Assembly: GCA_936440205.1 (NCBI GenBank)
Contig: OW387135.1
Location: 22,918,792-22,982,791, forward strand
DNA: 64,000 nucleotides
Source of the DNA: Lepidonotus clava
Lineage: Eukaryota > Annelida > Polychaeta > Phyllodocida > Polynoidae
Direction of reading: 5' to 3'
Shown here: positions 1 to 12,505 of the stretch, one piece after another
How the letters are laid out: the number at the start of each line of letters is the position of its first letter
Position numbering within the stretch: position 1 is the stretch's first letter
Made by a program: the position numbers and the translations under genes
Notes under the pieces: generated by a model
What the model was told of the DNA's origin: nothing
The model's database searches: none
The model's input: only the letters and a program-made list of their open reading frames with translations

Positions 1-577
1 CTTTAGTGCAACCAGGGAGTCCAAAATGCTATAGGATTAGATTATGAACCATTATGTTGGTCTTCACTAGTTCTTCATGAAGGGTAGATTGACTATGACT
101 GTTTTAACGTAAGTAGTATATCAAAATGCGAATAACTTGCAGGCAGAGATGTCTATGGGAATTCATGAATCTAGTATGGGATATATTACACTCCTTTCTC
201 ACCAGCCTGTGCAGTTGACCCTCCCATGGATGCCCTGTACCCAAAAAAACTAAGCATGGTTCCATTGAGACCAATTACCCACATCATTGGTTCAAATATA
301 TCCGCTAGCAGAGCGCCACACAATTGAAAAAGGTCTAGATACATCAACAGAAAACCCATGATGTGTAGGTTGCATTATCCGCTATTAGATATTCAAATGA
401 CATGAAACAAGTATATGAAACAGGTCAAGAGAAGTGTTCTTTGTAATGTTTATTAATAGTCATTGACAACATTACACATCACTGCATTGATCCTCTACTG
501 AGGCCAGCAATGGACCTTCATTATATTGATTTATTAAATTCGAGGTAATGAATGCATGCTTCTCTGCATTACTCTAG

Positions 578-3500
578 GACGCTGGACCCGGTACGAACAT
601 CACGCGCATAAACGCGGCGGCGCGGGGCTCTACGCCCGGCACGGTGTCCTTTAGGTTCCTGGACAACCCCTCACTCAGGGAGATGCAGAGTTACTTCAGA
701 ATTGACCCTCTCACAGGGGTCATCACACTGATCAAGCCGCTGGACAGGGAGGCCCGCCAACGATACCAGGTTAGAAGCTCTTTTTTCTTTATCTAATCGT
801 TTATTTGTCACCTACAGATATGTCTGTTATTCCAGAGGTTACAAGTTAATAATTGTCGTATATATATATATACTTTTTTTGCAATTATTATTTGGTTAAA
901 CAACAATAGCATCACAATATCTAAATCTGATTATTTATAGCGTGAGGTAAACCAATATTAGCAATATTATACCTCAGTAACGATCATTCCGTAAGGAACT
1001 GTTGTTGGAATTTTGTCTTTAATGTTAATATCTGTAATTCTTTTGGTAATTGCTGCCCTATAGACGTTCCATTCGACATAATGGCTCGTCAGGTTTCCTT
1101 TTATTGAAATTCCATTATAGGCCTATGCTCGTCTTGAGCAGGGATCGGGTAGGGCCAATACATTAGAAAGTATGCGTTGGCCTCGTGTGCATGTATGCGT
1201 TATATACTTGCAGTGAGGGATTGCGGTCTGAAAGAAAAGGTGCAAATATAATTAGAAATGAGTCTATAATTTGTTCCAGATCATTTTCCCCCCAATTGTT
1301 GTTGGGGAGAATTCTGTCTCAAATAGGCCTATACTATATCCAAAGGTTATCCCGCTTCCCCAAAAGGAAAGGTTATTTGCTCTTTGCAATGAACTTATAT
1401 GTAATTGGTTTATTTTACGCAGTTGATTGTCGTCGTTGAGAATAAGCTTGCTGCCACTGAGATTAAGAGAAGCATGTTCGTCAACGTGTCTGACGTGGAC
1501 GATAATAAGCCATCCTTCCTCGTTTGCAAGGTGAGTTACCTATTGATTCAAAGAATTGAAAAATGCATAAACACATAGTACAGACCAATAGGGAACAAAG
1601 CAATTGTTATTGTCCTGGTATAGATATATCGCCGAGGGCTTTATCCTGAGACATATAGGTGTGTGAAAATACGTTTTGAATAGTCTATATAATTATATAG
1701 GGCCCAAGTCTTTCCCATAACCTATGTTTGAATATCTTGAAATAGTGGTCACGGACAATTCTAAAACCATGCATAATTAAAAGGCACAGAAATAAATGGG
1801 GGGGTTTCTTCGCAAAACAATCCTATCATGACTGAAGAAGCCTCTTGATCTTTTCAAAGCTGCACGTCAACCCTGTCGTGGCACGGATAGACGAGGAGAA
1901 CCCGACGGTGACAGACGTGGTACAGGTAAAGGCCTGCGACCTGGACGGCCCACCCAACGACAAGCTCTACTACTACATCGTCAGTAAGTGGGACATGACA
2001 TTGATTGATGTGATCTATTTTATTATGGGTATGAATATCTTCCGTATTTTATATATATATATATATATATATTTGTAAACTTTATAAATTGCTCAAACCA
2101 TTCATCATTATCGAATTTAAGGAGGATAGGAAAGGACCTCAAATGCTTTGTTGTTGTTGTTGTTATTGTTGTTGTTGTTGTTGTTGTTGTTGCTGTTTTG
2201 GGTTTTTTTGCCAATGAGTTTGATATAAAATTTTGTGAATAGTCTAACACTTTTTAAACAGCTCATAGATTTGATTGTTTCAGAATTAGCCTATATTTGA
2301 TATAGGCCTGTGCCGTATATATTATGTAGCTATATTTAAAATAGACCTCGTCTCATGTGGATATGGTCAGAATACATGGGTAGTACAGTTAGATTTAGAC
2401 ATGTTATATATCACTAGGAAGGTTTTACAATTCTCTTTCAAATGGTATATAGGATGTATGGTATAAAGATGCATGGTTTTATACCATATTCCCGGAAGAA
2501 AATCAAACAAAAACGAAATCAACAGCATCAAAATCGGTATATGGTATAAAGGCTTTATAATGATATAACGAATGACCACTGATAACTCCTCCTGTATTTC
2601 CTCCAGAGGGTAACGACCCCATGCCCGGGAGCACCACCCCACCCTTCAGCATAGACCGCACCTCCGGGCTGATCCGTACCGCCGTCACCCTGGACCGGGA
2701 GAAGAAGACGTCCTACACCCTCTACGTCAAAGTCAGCGACGACCCCAACCTCAACGTCACCAACTACGTCGTCAACGCGTCCTTAGGCTCCATCCAGACC
2801 GTCGTTATTCATCTGACTGATGTGGACGATAATCCACCAAGCTTTGGGGATAAAACTACCTTCAGCACAGGTAAGGAAAACTAATTATTCTAATATAATT
2901 GATGATAGATATCGTATTGCATGGTCATATTATGCTACATATCATATTGGTTGGTTGGTTATTGGAGTTTAACGTCGTATGGATATCTATATTCCATTAT
3001 GGTCATATCAAGGCGAGAACAAGGTTTGACAATTCTGTCTTTGTTGACTGAATCTACGAAATGAACAAGTTTTTGAGAAGATAGAGGCCATACCCCTACA
3101 CATTTACTGAGGCAGGTGTTCTTTAATGTGCAGGGTTCTATAGACATAGCCCTATACACAACAACCAGCAGCCCTTAGACCTTTGATAACCCTATCTTTT
3201 ATTTTGGTATGGATTAGTATGACCATATTGCATAGTCATGTAATATTGTGCATCAGAACACACCATCTGAAATGATATATTGGAGGTCAGAATTTTAAAA
3301 TTAACCTAAATGTCATAATAAAAAGTCATTGTTATGGAGTAAGAGGTCATTTATTTTCACTGCTGATGAGATTTGCATGAGGCCGATGAATGCGACAGCA
3401 ATGATGAATAATCATCCATTGAAACCCCAATATAAAAGAAAACTTTTAACAACAAAAAACGTATCTCACCATGCCCATTATACCAAATATAATAAACTCA

Positions 3501-6500
3501 TAACTTCTTATACCACTTCCCCCATGGGATACGTGGTGGGGCTTCTGCTCCTGGGAAGAATATAGGCCCACAGTAGCACATACTGATTGTAAAAGGTAAC
3601 AATGGGGGGGGGGGGGGGCAGCACTGACCAAGTGGTTCATAGGTTTGATTCCTGGTTGGTGTCTGGGTTCACTTAGGGATGAGGTACAACAAAAATGATT
3701 TCTGGGTTTTGATCCCCTGCTGTTTACCTGCCCTGTCATCCTCATCTCATAGATACAATCACCAAAGACTGACCAATTAAAACACGTGTCTGAAGTCAGA
3801 ATTGGTCCTAACTTGTTTTCACCATGAAAATGACCCTGGCTGTTGGTATGACGTAAAACATTCATCTATAATAGTGAAGGTTTAATGATGAAGAATAGTG
3901 AGATAGTAGTTGTGTAGGATGTGATGTAGGTTTTATTCTGAAGTTGACACAAGTTTAGCTGTATCCTGCAGGTATGCACATAGAACACATATTCAATAAT
4001 TGTCCAAATGTATAATGTTAGTCCTGGAGGTTATTGTCCTTTAAGTTCACATTGTCCTGAATGTTTCTGTGGCTTTGGGAGCATGTAGGTAGGCTCATAG
4101 AGCAAAGGCCCTATAGCCTAGTGTCCTTACGGCTACATGGTGATGGCGTTTCGGCAAGACCTGCTGGGTGGTTGCTTCTTCTCTGTCTCAACGTTCTGCC
4201 ATTCACTAACTCCTTATATCACCACAACAGGCGTGCTGGCCACAACCCGCTACCACACCAACCTTCTTAAAGTGTCAGCGCGGGACGAGGACACGCAGAC
4301 GACATTTACCTCTCCGTCCTACGTCCTCGAGAGTCAGAAGTTCCACCGGGAAGGGGACAAAGTCAAAGATACGCCTGATGCCTTTGAGATTGACTCTAAA
4401 ACGGGGGTAGTACGAACAAACCTGCCCCAATATCTTGATTACCAGAACGGGTACTTCAGTATGGCGGTGAAGGCAACGGACGGGAAGGGCCGCTCCACCA
4501 CTGCCCCTCTGTTTGTGAGTGATTATAGGCCAACATTTATGTTTTTAGATATATTATGCTCATTGGATATCTTCAGATAAGTTTGATCTTTAATGTTTAA
4601 ATTTCTTGACAGTTAATTATTGGTTTTGGTTAATACAGTTTGTATTGGTTATGGTTAAAACAAATATGCTATCTTCATCGTAGCTCTACCAATATTTACG
4701 TTTGGGCTAAAAAAAAAAGACTTAGCATAACTATTCTTTTATTCAAATGCCACACCTTTCTAGATTTACGTTATTCGGGATGGCCAACGTCTTAAGTTCA
4801 CCTTCTCACTCCCTCCAGACGAGGTTATGAAAACAAGGAACGACTTCATCAGGTGAGCCATTGCCTAACATAATCACTACGACATAGACAACATAAATAA
4901 TATTTCGTAAGAGCCAACATTTATGTGGGTGATTATGATAGGTGTTGATAATCCGTGTGATAATATTATAGTTTCATTGCGATTAGGGATTGGGTTTTTA
5001 TAATTACAAGAATAAGTTCAAGTAGGAATAGTTTGTTTTGACTTTGACTCGCAGACGCTATTGTTAGGCATTCCTAGTTAATCAGCAAAGACTGAATTGG
5101 TGACCATTTACCTTGATTAGCTCAAAAGATAAGCCGTTCACCCAAAGTAGCTCAGCTGCTTAATTGTCAATAGCTAAAGTTTGCATAAACAAGGTATGAG
5201 AGTTAGATGAATTGAATGTCAGATGAACACAATGAATATCTGTTACCAGATATTCATTGTGTTTATTTGTATGCTGATTTTTTCATCATAGAGAGAGCTG
5301 GAAGTATTGTAATGGCTGGATAAAAGTTTGGAATGATAACAAGGCTGCTACTAGAAACAAACAACTCAAATGCAATTAGTCAAAAGTGATTGCAATTGAT
5401 ATTCCAGTCTTTCTAAAAAAAATTATTTCTTTTGCATCTTACGTGTTAAGATTGTAATTTGTAATTTTAAAACTTTAGGATTTCTTCGAATAAATTAAAC
5501 TCATCAAATCTCGACACTCATGGTGTGAGATGATAAAAAGAGATAGGTATCCCTGATATCAGTAGTACCTTTTGACTTTGGTATTTTGACCGTTTATCAA
5601 TAAATCAACGGCCAACATTTGAATTATGTGATGATGGTAGGTATAACTAGATAAAATAATAAAGATAAAGATAAAATACCACTTTTGATATTTAAAACAA
5701 TGCCATGTCAAATATCTGGGACATAAAGGTGAAGACCTAACTTAGGCAAAATATGAATTTAATACTGTATTATACATGTTGTACTTCCGTTATCTATGAC
5801 CTTTTCTTCCGTTACAGAGAAGTCAATCAAACATTGGGAGATGACATCCGGATCAATGATGACAGTATCCATTACCACAATGATGAAAACGGTGATCCAG
5901 AGAACTCAAGGTTAGAGACAACTTGGCTATTTCAATTTATAGCACAAGTAAAGTTGTTTGTTATTTCGGACAATGACCTTGTGCCGATTGCCCTGAAACA
6001 CATAATTTCCATTTCATTTACCACATTTGTGAAGTAGGTATATAATATATATATATATATTGTGTCTGTGTGTCTGTGTGTCTGTGTCTGTGTGTGTCTG
6101 TGTCTGTGTCTGTGTCTGTGTCTATGTCTATGTGTGCATGTGCCTGCGTGTGTGCGTGTGTGAGTAGTGTGTATATGTGTGTGGTGTGTGAAAAAATGTT
6201 TTGGTAGTACTTGACAAACAAGTAAACAATATTTACCTGTTCTAATCACTAATTTTGCCAAGATTAATAGCCAAGTTCTCTTATAGTTATAATATGTAAT
6301 TGTTAATGCGCACTAAAGTACTCATAGATGAAAAACACATTTCTGGTTTTCCCAATCAGTATTGTGTACATGATACATAACTTCCTTTCAGAACTGACCT
6401 GTGTTACCACATGGTGAAAAATAACCGCGTCGTCCAGCCTGCGGATGCAAATGAAATACTGGACACATACAGAATTGAGCTGAATCCTATTTATGTGAAG

Positions 6501-8675
6501 TACAGTGCCGCGCCTGATGGGGTAAGAAACAATTACTTAATCCTCACCGTACAAAGAGCAACTATAACATAACATTATGGTATTTTCTAATGTTAATAGG
6601 CCTAATGGGGGAAAACACACGGAATAATTATTCACGTTTTAATTTCATATTATCCTAACCTACTAACATGTATTTGTCTTGGTGACAATAACTCATCCTC
6701 AAACTATCTAGTAAAGGAAATATAGTTATTATCCCTTGAAAACAACTAATCAACCTCTCAAACTGCCACTGGATCTGCAGTATTTGCTGAATGTACACAT
6801 GATGTATACATGCTCTGTGATACAAGGATGACTCACTCCTGTGTGTGTTATAGCTATGTTCACTGAATGCGGTGACATTCATCTGGACCATAGTATAGTG
6901 ATGATGACTGATTCATGTGTTTGCTGTAGCTATGTTTGGTGAAGGTGATGATGTACCCCTAGTTCCTAGTATATAGTTATGACTGATGCACCACATTCAC
7001 TGAAGGCAGTGACATACACCTCGTCCATGCTATAGTGATGACGTATTCATGTGTTTGTTGTAGCTGTGTTCACTGAAGGCAATGACTGATTCATGTGTTT
7101 GTTGTAGCTGTGCTCACTAAAAGCAGTGACTGATTCATGTGTTTGTTGTAGCTGTGTTCGCTGAAGGAAGTAACTGATTCATGTGTTTGTTGTAGCTGTG
7201 TTCGCTGAAGGCGGTGACGTACACCTGGTCCGATCACTTCTGGTTATGGTGGATCCTGATTGCCCTCACCCTTCTCATCATGCTGATAGCCCTCATCCTT
7301 ATCTGCTGCCTATGTTGCTGCTGGAAAAGGTAAGTTCTGATTAGAATACCTACATGAAGTATTATCCAAAGGAACTGTAGTAAGACGATGGAAGTTAATA
7401 GTATTAATTAGTACCATTGTTTTTAGGATGGCATAAAATTTAAATATAGATAATTTTATATAGTACTATTCCATATATGGATAAATAAAAGACAAATTCC
7501 AAAGGAAAACAGACATGTCTATGCAATAAAAGTAATTAGTAATTAAAATATGATAGATTAAGGCGGAATGCCAAGTTACATGTTTTATAGTATTTTTTTC
7601 TATGTCATTATTGCCTGCTCATCACATTATTGTCCGAGGCCAATTTTGTTCACAGAACTAACACAATATTCTTTTCTTTATTTTCATACAAAAGACCAAT
7701 TCTTGAACCATGTAAGTATACTTAGATTCTTTTAATGTGCACGTTATCGTAGTTTATTAGTGTTTTCATAATCCCTAATAATAATAATAAGTATGTCTCA
7801 ATAAAGTTTCTGTCTTTTGTCTGTTGTCTAGAGTAGGATAACAGTGATATTATCCTGAGACAGCATTGGGTTTGTGTAGTTAAATCTAATATTGTTTAAT
7901 CAGTGACACATGTACCGAACTAAAAGGTGTCAGTGCATACCCTGCAATGTGCTTTTCCAAGTCGTGCACTGAATGTTAATAAGAAGTATATGAATAATGA
8001 AGACTACATGCATGACATAATCTAAAAGATTGTTGTCCAAGTATTTATGATATTGCTAATTAATGCCCAAAACAATGAATAACATGTTAATGTTGCATCC
8101 AAATAGTGATAATGATAATTGCATAACCTTTATAAATGAGAAGTGTACCATCTTAATGTTTCCTGCAAAAAGTGATAACTTTCCAACTGTACAAATAACC
8201 ATATCAATGTGTGTAACGTATGTTGCTGCCATTTGCTTTTTCACCAGATGTGGACTTGGATCCCCAAGGCGACTACATGTAAGAATGATCGCCATTTAAT
8301 TGAAATAACTATCGCTGAATAACTCCCTGTAACTTTCCCCGACCTACTTTAATCTGATAAAATAAATAGTATCATGTAGACCGTTGAATGAATTTCCAAT
8401 TTCATGAACAGGATGGTATGAGAAAAAAATGAACTGCATAGACGATATTATAGTGCCTGTCTAATTTCAATCAAAACAGATATTAATCTAGCCACCTATA
8501 TTTCTCTACCACAATCAAGTGCCTCATTTACAATTACATCACCCCTATAATAGATTTTTATACCAAACATGAAGAAGTACGACCGAATTTTCGGCTCATA
8601 ATAAAACAATCTTCCTTCTTTTTCAGGCCAAATAGAGAGTACGAGTGGCAACAGAGGACGGTCAAGATGGACTAG
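578..8675 (+). CDS. Protocadherin-15/cadherin-23-like cadherin, C-terminal half (12 exons, 5' part outside window)
   Basis: Calcium-dependent adhesion protein of the plasma membrane. Exons read in one continuous frame: 578-769, 1423-1530, 1860-1983, 2607-2870, 4231-4514, 4764-4852, 5818-5910, 6392-6521, 7196-7329, 7695-7711, 8248-8278, 8627-8675 (TAG), all with GT..AG borders; together 504 residues. Cadherin signatures are PLDRE and TLDRE, DVDDNKPSF and DVDDNPPSF (calcium linkers), and a last degenerate repeat with DEDT and TDGKG. Residues about 325-430 form a non-cadherin membrane-adjacent domain beginning IYVIRDGQRLKF, which resembles the one next to the membrane in PCDH15/Cad99C and CDH23. 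One transmembrane helix lies at about 445-467 and runs into a CCLCCCWKR cysteine cluster, possibly palmitoylated. The cytoplasmic tail is only about 32 residues, is built from 17-, 31- and 49-nt exon pieces, and ends TVKMD. Cadherin identity is certain; PCDH15-like assignment rests on the membrane-adjacent domain and is less sure. Confidence 0.88.
2051..2195. repeat. TA and TTG microsatellites in a cadherin intron
   Basis: A (TA)n run at about 2051-2072 is followed by a (TTG)n run at about 2148-2195. Both lie in the intron between the exons ending at 1983 and starting at 2607. Confidence 0.9.
2948..3193 (-). repeat. Truncated SINE copy (minus orientation)
   Basis: This segment matches the body and tail of the full-length SINE at 10514-10872, for example TTTGACAATTCTGTCTTT and CCCCTACACATTTAC, but ends before the tRNA-like head. 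It starts with the GGTTGGTT tail as read on the + strand, so it lies in minus orientation. It is in the intron between cadherin exons 2607-2870 and 4231-4514. Confidence 0.75.
3615..3865 (+). repeat. Decayed SINE-like repeat
   Basis: A poly-G run is followed by a tRNA-like stretch with a B-box-like GGTTTGATTCC. The far end carries TATGACGTAAAAC, which resembles the SINE tail motif TACGGCGTTAAAC. A middle segment with CATCTCATAGAT recurs at 53335-53350. It looks like an old SINE related to, but different from, the 10514 copy. The 139-codon minus-strand ORF across it is not credible. Confidence 0.5.
6050..6185. repeat. TGTGTC/TG-rich microsatellite
   Basis: A TA run followed by interspersed TGTGTC and TG units about 130 bp long, in a cadherin intron. 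His/Thr-rich ORFs on the minus strand here are artefacts of the repeat. Confidence 0.9.
6845..7195 (+). repeat. Tandem copies of a splice acceptor and exon start before the cadherin TM exon
   Basis: The true acceptor AG is at 7194-7195. Identical-looking TGTTTGTTGTAG/CTGTGTTC junctions end at 7151, 7107 and 7063, exactly 44 bp apart. More decayed and longer copies, including up to about 38 bp of the exon start, lie at about 6853, 6929 and 6985. The upstream copies run into stop codons if used, so the last acceptor is the productive one. Confidence 0.85.
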
Positions 8676-9660
8676 AACCTAGAGAACATGAGAAATAGAA
8701 ATGAGAATGAGAACATCGGAAATGATGCCAATGGTATACCTAGTGGAGAGGAGTGGAAAAGCCCTTTGAACGCCCTTGGGGAGTGGTATATCATAATGCA
8801 CTTTTCTCCCGACTGCCAGCAACAGAGACAGCGGCTGCATTGTTCCAATGGCTTGAAAACTAAATGTCATCATCATGTTATTTTACCATTTTTGTTCATT
8901 TTCCCAGTAATTATTGATGATAGACCTATCAAAGTATAATATTGATAAGTCGCAGAGTTGGTCATTACAGACTGCTTCTATTTTGAGATTGTTAAATGTT
9001 GCAATGTTATTTATATCGGTATATAATGATCAAGTGTGTTTATGGTCACTCCATATATTAAAAACAGTGGTATTTCTGAAAAGGTGTAAATAACTAAATA
9101 ACTCGTCCAAAGTTCTGTCAATAGGCAGGTACTGAATAATATTACTATTTCTTTCTATAGGTGATAAGGTTTTGTTTCGTTCTATCAAGGATCTCTCTTC
9201 TTGAGTTTTATGTATGGCGTCATTCGATAACATGCATGTGACTGAGAAAAACATATCCCCATCAACATTTCTTTAGTATTCATAGTAGCAAACGCTTATA
9301 AATATTCATGCTGATCACTTTCCCATGTCTTCCAATGATCACTGTCCCATGTCTTCCAATGCAGAAGAGATATTTATTTATCAAACTGAGAATGGAAACT
9401 ATGTATGTGAAAATGCATCACAATTTAATCCACATTGCAAAATAATGTATCATACAGTGGTCTAATATTAATATTTTTGTAAAAAATAACTTGCTTCATT
9501 TTCTGGGAGAGTGTTTAAAATTGATAATGGTGCTATACATTGGTTAAAAGTAGATAGCAGCTTTGCTGATATTGTTCAAGCTGGACTTATCTAACTAGAT
9601 TATAGAATGTACATATAGTTATGGCTTTTGTGGATCATAATGAATAAATGAAATAAAGTA
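8676..9660 (+). other. 3' UTR of the cadherin gene
   Basis: AT-rich non-coding stretch after the TAG stop. Two overlapping-range polyadenylation signals, AATAAA at 9643-9648 and 9652-9657, mark the probable transcript end. Short ORFs inside show no family resemblance. Confidence 0.6.
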
Positions 9661-9772
9661 TAAATTTGTATGGAATTGAAAACAGAGAGCAATGGCAATT
9701 TTTTTTTCAGAAATAACGAATGGTGCGTGATTTTTCGATAAATTAAGCTCTAAACTGAGTTTCGTTATAATT

Positions 9773-9928
9773 CAGGGACGGATTTAGAGGGGGCGCCTGA
9801 AGCGCGCGCCTCACCTAATTTGTGTCAAATTAAAAAAATTGTAATGTAAAATTATAGCCCAGAGATGCGGCGCCTCACACGTTTATATAAGGGCACCCCC
9901 CTTTTTGAGATCTCTGGATCCGTCCCTG
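9773..9928. mobile_element. MITE with CAGGGACGGAT termini (hAT-like)
   Basis: 156-bp element. The left end CAGGGACGGATTTAGAG pairs with the right end read backwards, CAGGGACGGATCCAGAG. It is flanked by TAATT on both sides, a probable target duplication. No coding capacity. The CAGNGNCGGAT end is typical of non-autonomous hAT-type elements; superfamily is inferred. Confidence 0.75.
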
Positions 9929-10499
9929 TAATTTCATGTACATGTATTTAGATTGACGATATGCCGTATGACAACTCTTATCGAACGGATAATGAGAGCA
10001 ACGATATCATGGATTAATAATTTATCAATTTGAGTTTTGTAGGGTACGCACGTATCTGCAGAATAATATTCTGCCGATATATTATATCTGCCAATGGTGT
10101 TATGTGTAAATAGGAATTCATGTCTACTCGACTCCCTGTTTGTACATGATGATGTAACAAAATGAATAAAGGTTTTCATCCAAAAGCATATCAAATAACA
10201 AACAAACTTGTCTCATCCCACAACATGCAGTTTAGGGAAATATTCTTGAACGGGTTATCCTAGGCTACAGTAGATTTCATATGTCAAGAGACTTATTCAT
10301 CACAATAGGATGTGATAGGACGCTCCCGGTACATTGCAATCGCTTATAAACAGCTCTCAATAACATGTTAGGGACTATTGATAAGACTTTCCGTTTAATT
10401 TTGCATTCATGTATATTTTTTATTCCTAGTAACAGCTTGATGTACAAACGGTTCCTACCAACATTTCAGATGACATTGTCATTGCCATATACCATCATA
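9929..10499. other. Intergenic stretch, no gene seen
   Basis: Between the cadherin 3' end and the SINE. AT-rich with only short unrecognised ORFs. Confidence 0.6.
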
Positions 10500-10513
10500 C
10501 TATCCCGCAGTGG

Positions 10514-10872
10514 TTGGTTGGTTGGTTATTGGGGTTTAACGCCGTAGCAACATCTAAGGTCATATCACAGCGAGAACAGGATTTGACAATTCTGTCTTTA
10601 ATGATCGTATCTATGGAATGAATGAATCTATGAGAAGATAGAGACCATACCCCTACACATTTACCGAGGTAGGTGTTCTTTAATGTGCATGGTCTCATAG
10701 ACAGGGCCACACACACAACAGCCGGTGACTCTCTAGGAGTCTTTGATAACCCAGTTGTTGCCACTGGGAGACATGTAGAGGGGAGTAGCAGCCAGACCAC
10801 CCCAGCCCAGGATTGAACCCGGGCCGCCCGCACAACAGACGGACACTCTGACCACTACACCACCCCACATGC
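10514..10872 (-). mobile_element. Full-length tRNA-derived SINE with 14-bp target duplication
   Basis: Read on the minus strand from 10872, it begins with a tRNA-like head: A box TGGTGTAGTGG and B box GGTTCAATCC (RNA polymerase III promoter elements). A body and a tail ending TAAACCCCAATAACCAACC follow. CTATCCCGCAGTGG stands on both sides (10500-10513 and 10873-10886), a perfect target-site duplication that shows recent LINE-mediated insertion. A truncated relative is at 2948-3193. SINE status is certain; the family name is not assigned. Confidence 0.92.
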
Positions 10873-10880
10873 CTATCCCG

Positions 10881-11046
10881 CAGTGGCGGATGCAGTTTTT
10901 TTTAAACGTGGAGGTGCGCTAATAGAAAGGGGGGCGCCCCACCCTCACTTTTTCCAGAATTTTCCATGAAAAGAAACTAATTTGTCCCCCAAAGAAAAAA
11001 AAAAAAAGGGGGGGGGGGGGAACCTCCCTCTGTAAATCCGCCAATG
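10881..11046. mobile_element. MITE with CAGTGGCGGAT termini, SINE inserted at its left end
   Basis: Left end CAGTGGCGGATGCAG; right end read backwards CATTGGCGGATTTACAG. Interior holds A- and G-runs. Its first bases are part of the SINE's target duplication, so the MITE was there before the SINE. Same terminal type as the element at 9773-9928. Confidence 0.7.
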
Positions 11047-12400
11047 ATCCCTATTAGCACTATTATTCTTGAACGCCTGCATGCCAGAGCTAGTTCAGAG
11101 AGACGCTAATGCTCAACATAAGTAACAAAATTATTGGGACCCAAAATGTGCCATACTTTTAGATAATGTTAGGATTCCTTTTCCAACGCTATCGGAACCA
11201 TTGCAATAAAATTCCGATAGTTTCATCGCTTAGGGTACCACGGACATTCCAATAACAGTAAATGCATGTAGATTACGCTATCGTTCTTATGACAGGTTTA
11301 ATCTATCCTTCATGAGACAGGAAGATAGTGAAATTGGGGTTTCAAGTTATAGTTATTTTGTATAAATGAATTTGTTTTGAAGAGATATTGTTTACATATG
11401 AAACAAGTAAATTACCTCAAACGCAAGTTGAATACCTGTTTTATCTTGGGAAATTCAAATGGTCAGCATGGATTTTGAAAGGGTGAACCCCCAAATGATC
11501 AAGAATCTTTTAATGTACTTTTATGAGGTGCCTAGCTGACAATATTACTATACTTAATTTTAAACCATATCAAGACCTGATAGGTGAGCATTTGAATTTC
11601 TTAGTAATGTTGCCTTTTATCTAATGTACAATTTGGTATATTAATATTCTTAAAGTTAAGGAACTCTTGACAAACCGCTTACACAAAGATGTACCAGTAA
11701 CCTATATAAAACATCTCAAGCTATGAAAAACATCGTTGTTGTTCTGCTAATAAAAAATGTTTTATGATAATCAATTGTACTTCTTTTCATTGCACAAAAA
11801 AAGAAAATGCGGGATGCCAACTATATGTAAGAAACATTTTTATTTGTGGTCCAAATACATTCGCAACTCTGTAGTGATTTGAGAATGGATTGATGTTCGC
11901 ACCTTCCACCAATGTTGTAATGGAATGGCTTCGTGAAACATGATTTTCTCTGCGAATACAAACCCTACTTGCAGTGTAGTAGTTTATTGAATTAGGAGCA
12001 ATATGGGTATATAAGAAAGCCTTACGTTTTTTAGTTGGATTAATCATAACGTGATCTCTGACAGTAACCATTAAATATACGTGCTTATCTAAATTTGAGA
12101 TTATTTCATAGATCTCCAAGAGGTATGGTCCCATCAGATAACTTACAGGGTAAAAGCACATACCTTTCCAAGTTCATACAGTTCTATTCTACTGCATATA
12201 AAGGAAATACTCGATTTTGTATGTGCAGTATTGTCTTAATCAAGATTAGCAGTTAAATTTAGAGAAAAACCTCAATCACAAAAGTTTAACCTTGGATCGT
12301 TCCATTTTTTTAAATGAAACCTGCTGTTCGATCGTGTAGAAAGTAGGCTGTCTCGGCGAGAATGGGATGATATGTCAGATGATACGATGATAATTGTCAT
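11047..12400. other. Intergenic stretch and probable USP39 3' UTR
   Basis: No gene recognised. A minus-strand AATAAA (11839-11844 on +, TTTATT) is a candidate polyadenylation signal for USP39, about 650 bp past its stop. Confidence 0.45.
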
Positions 12401-12424
12401 GAAACTTTTTCTATGAACTGGATG

Positions 12425-12505
12425 AGTATGCCGTGTACATTATGAGGCGGCGTACATTTCTGAAGCGGCGTACACATTTTAAGGCGGCTTACGTTATGAG
12501 GCGGA
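12425..12505. repeat. About 18-bp degenerate tandem repeat at the USP39 stop
   Basis: Four imperfect units built on ACATTATGAGGCGGCGT follow each other. The last one overlaps the final codons and TAA stop of USP39, so the very C-terminus of the protein may derive from the repeat. Confidence 0.7.

Noticed and set aside
3446-3865. 139-codon minus-strand ORF
   Set aside because: Falls across a poly-G run and a decayed SINE in an intron of the cadherin.
5932-6261. His/Thr-rich ORFs on the minus strand
   Set aside because: Produced entirely by a TGTGTC microsatellite.
8688-8939. 83-codon ORF after the cadherin stop
   Set aside because: It lies in the 3' UTR, has no family resemblance and no splice context.
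10800-10870. tRNA gene on the minus strand
   Set aside because: Only A- and B-box promoter motifs are kept; it is the head of a SINE bounded by a target duplication, not a foldable tRNA.
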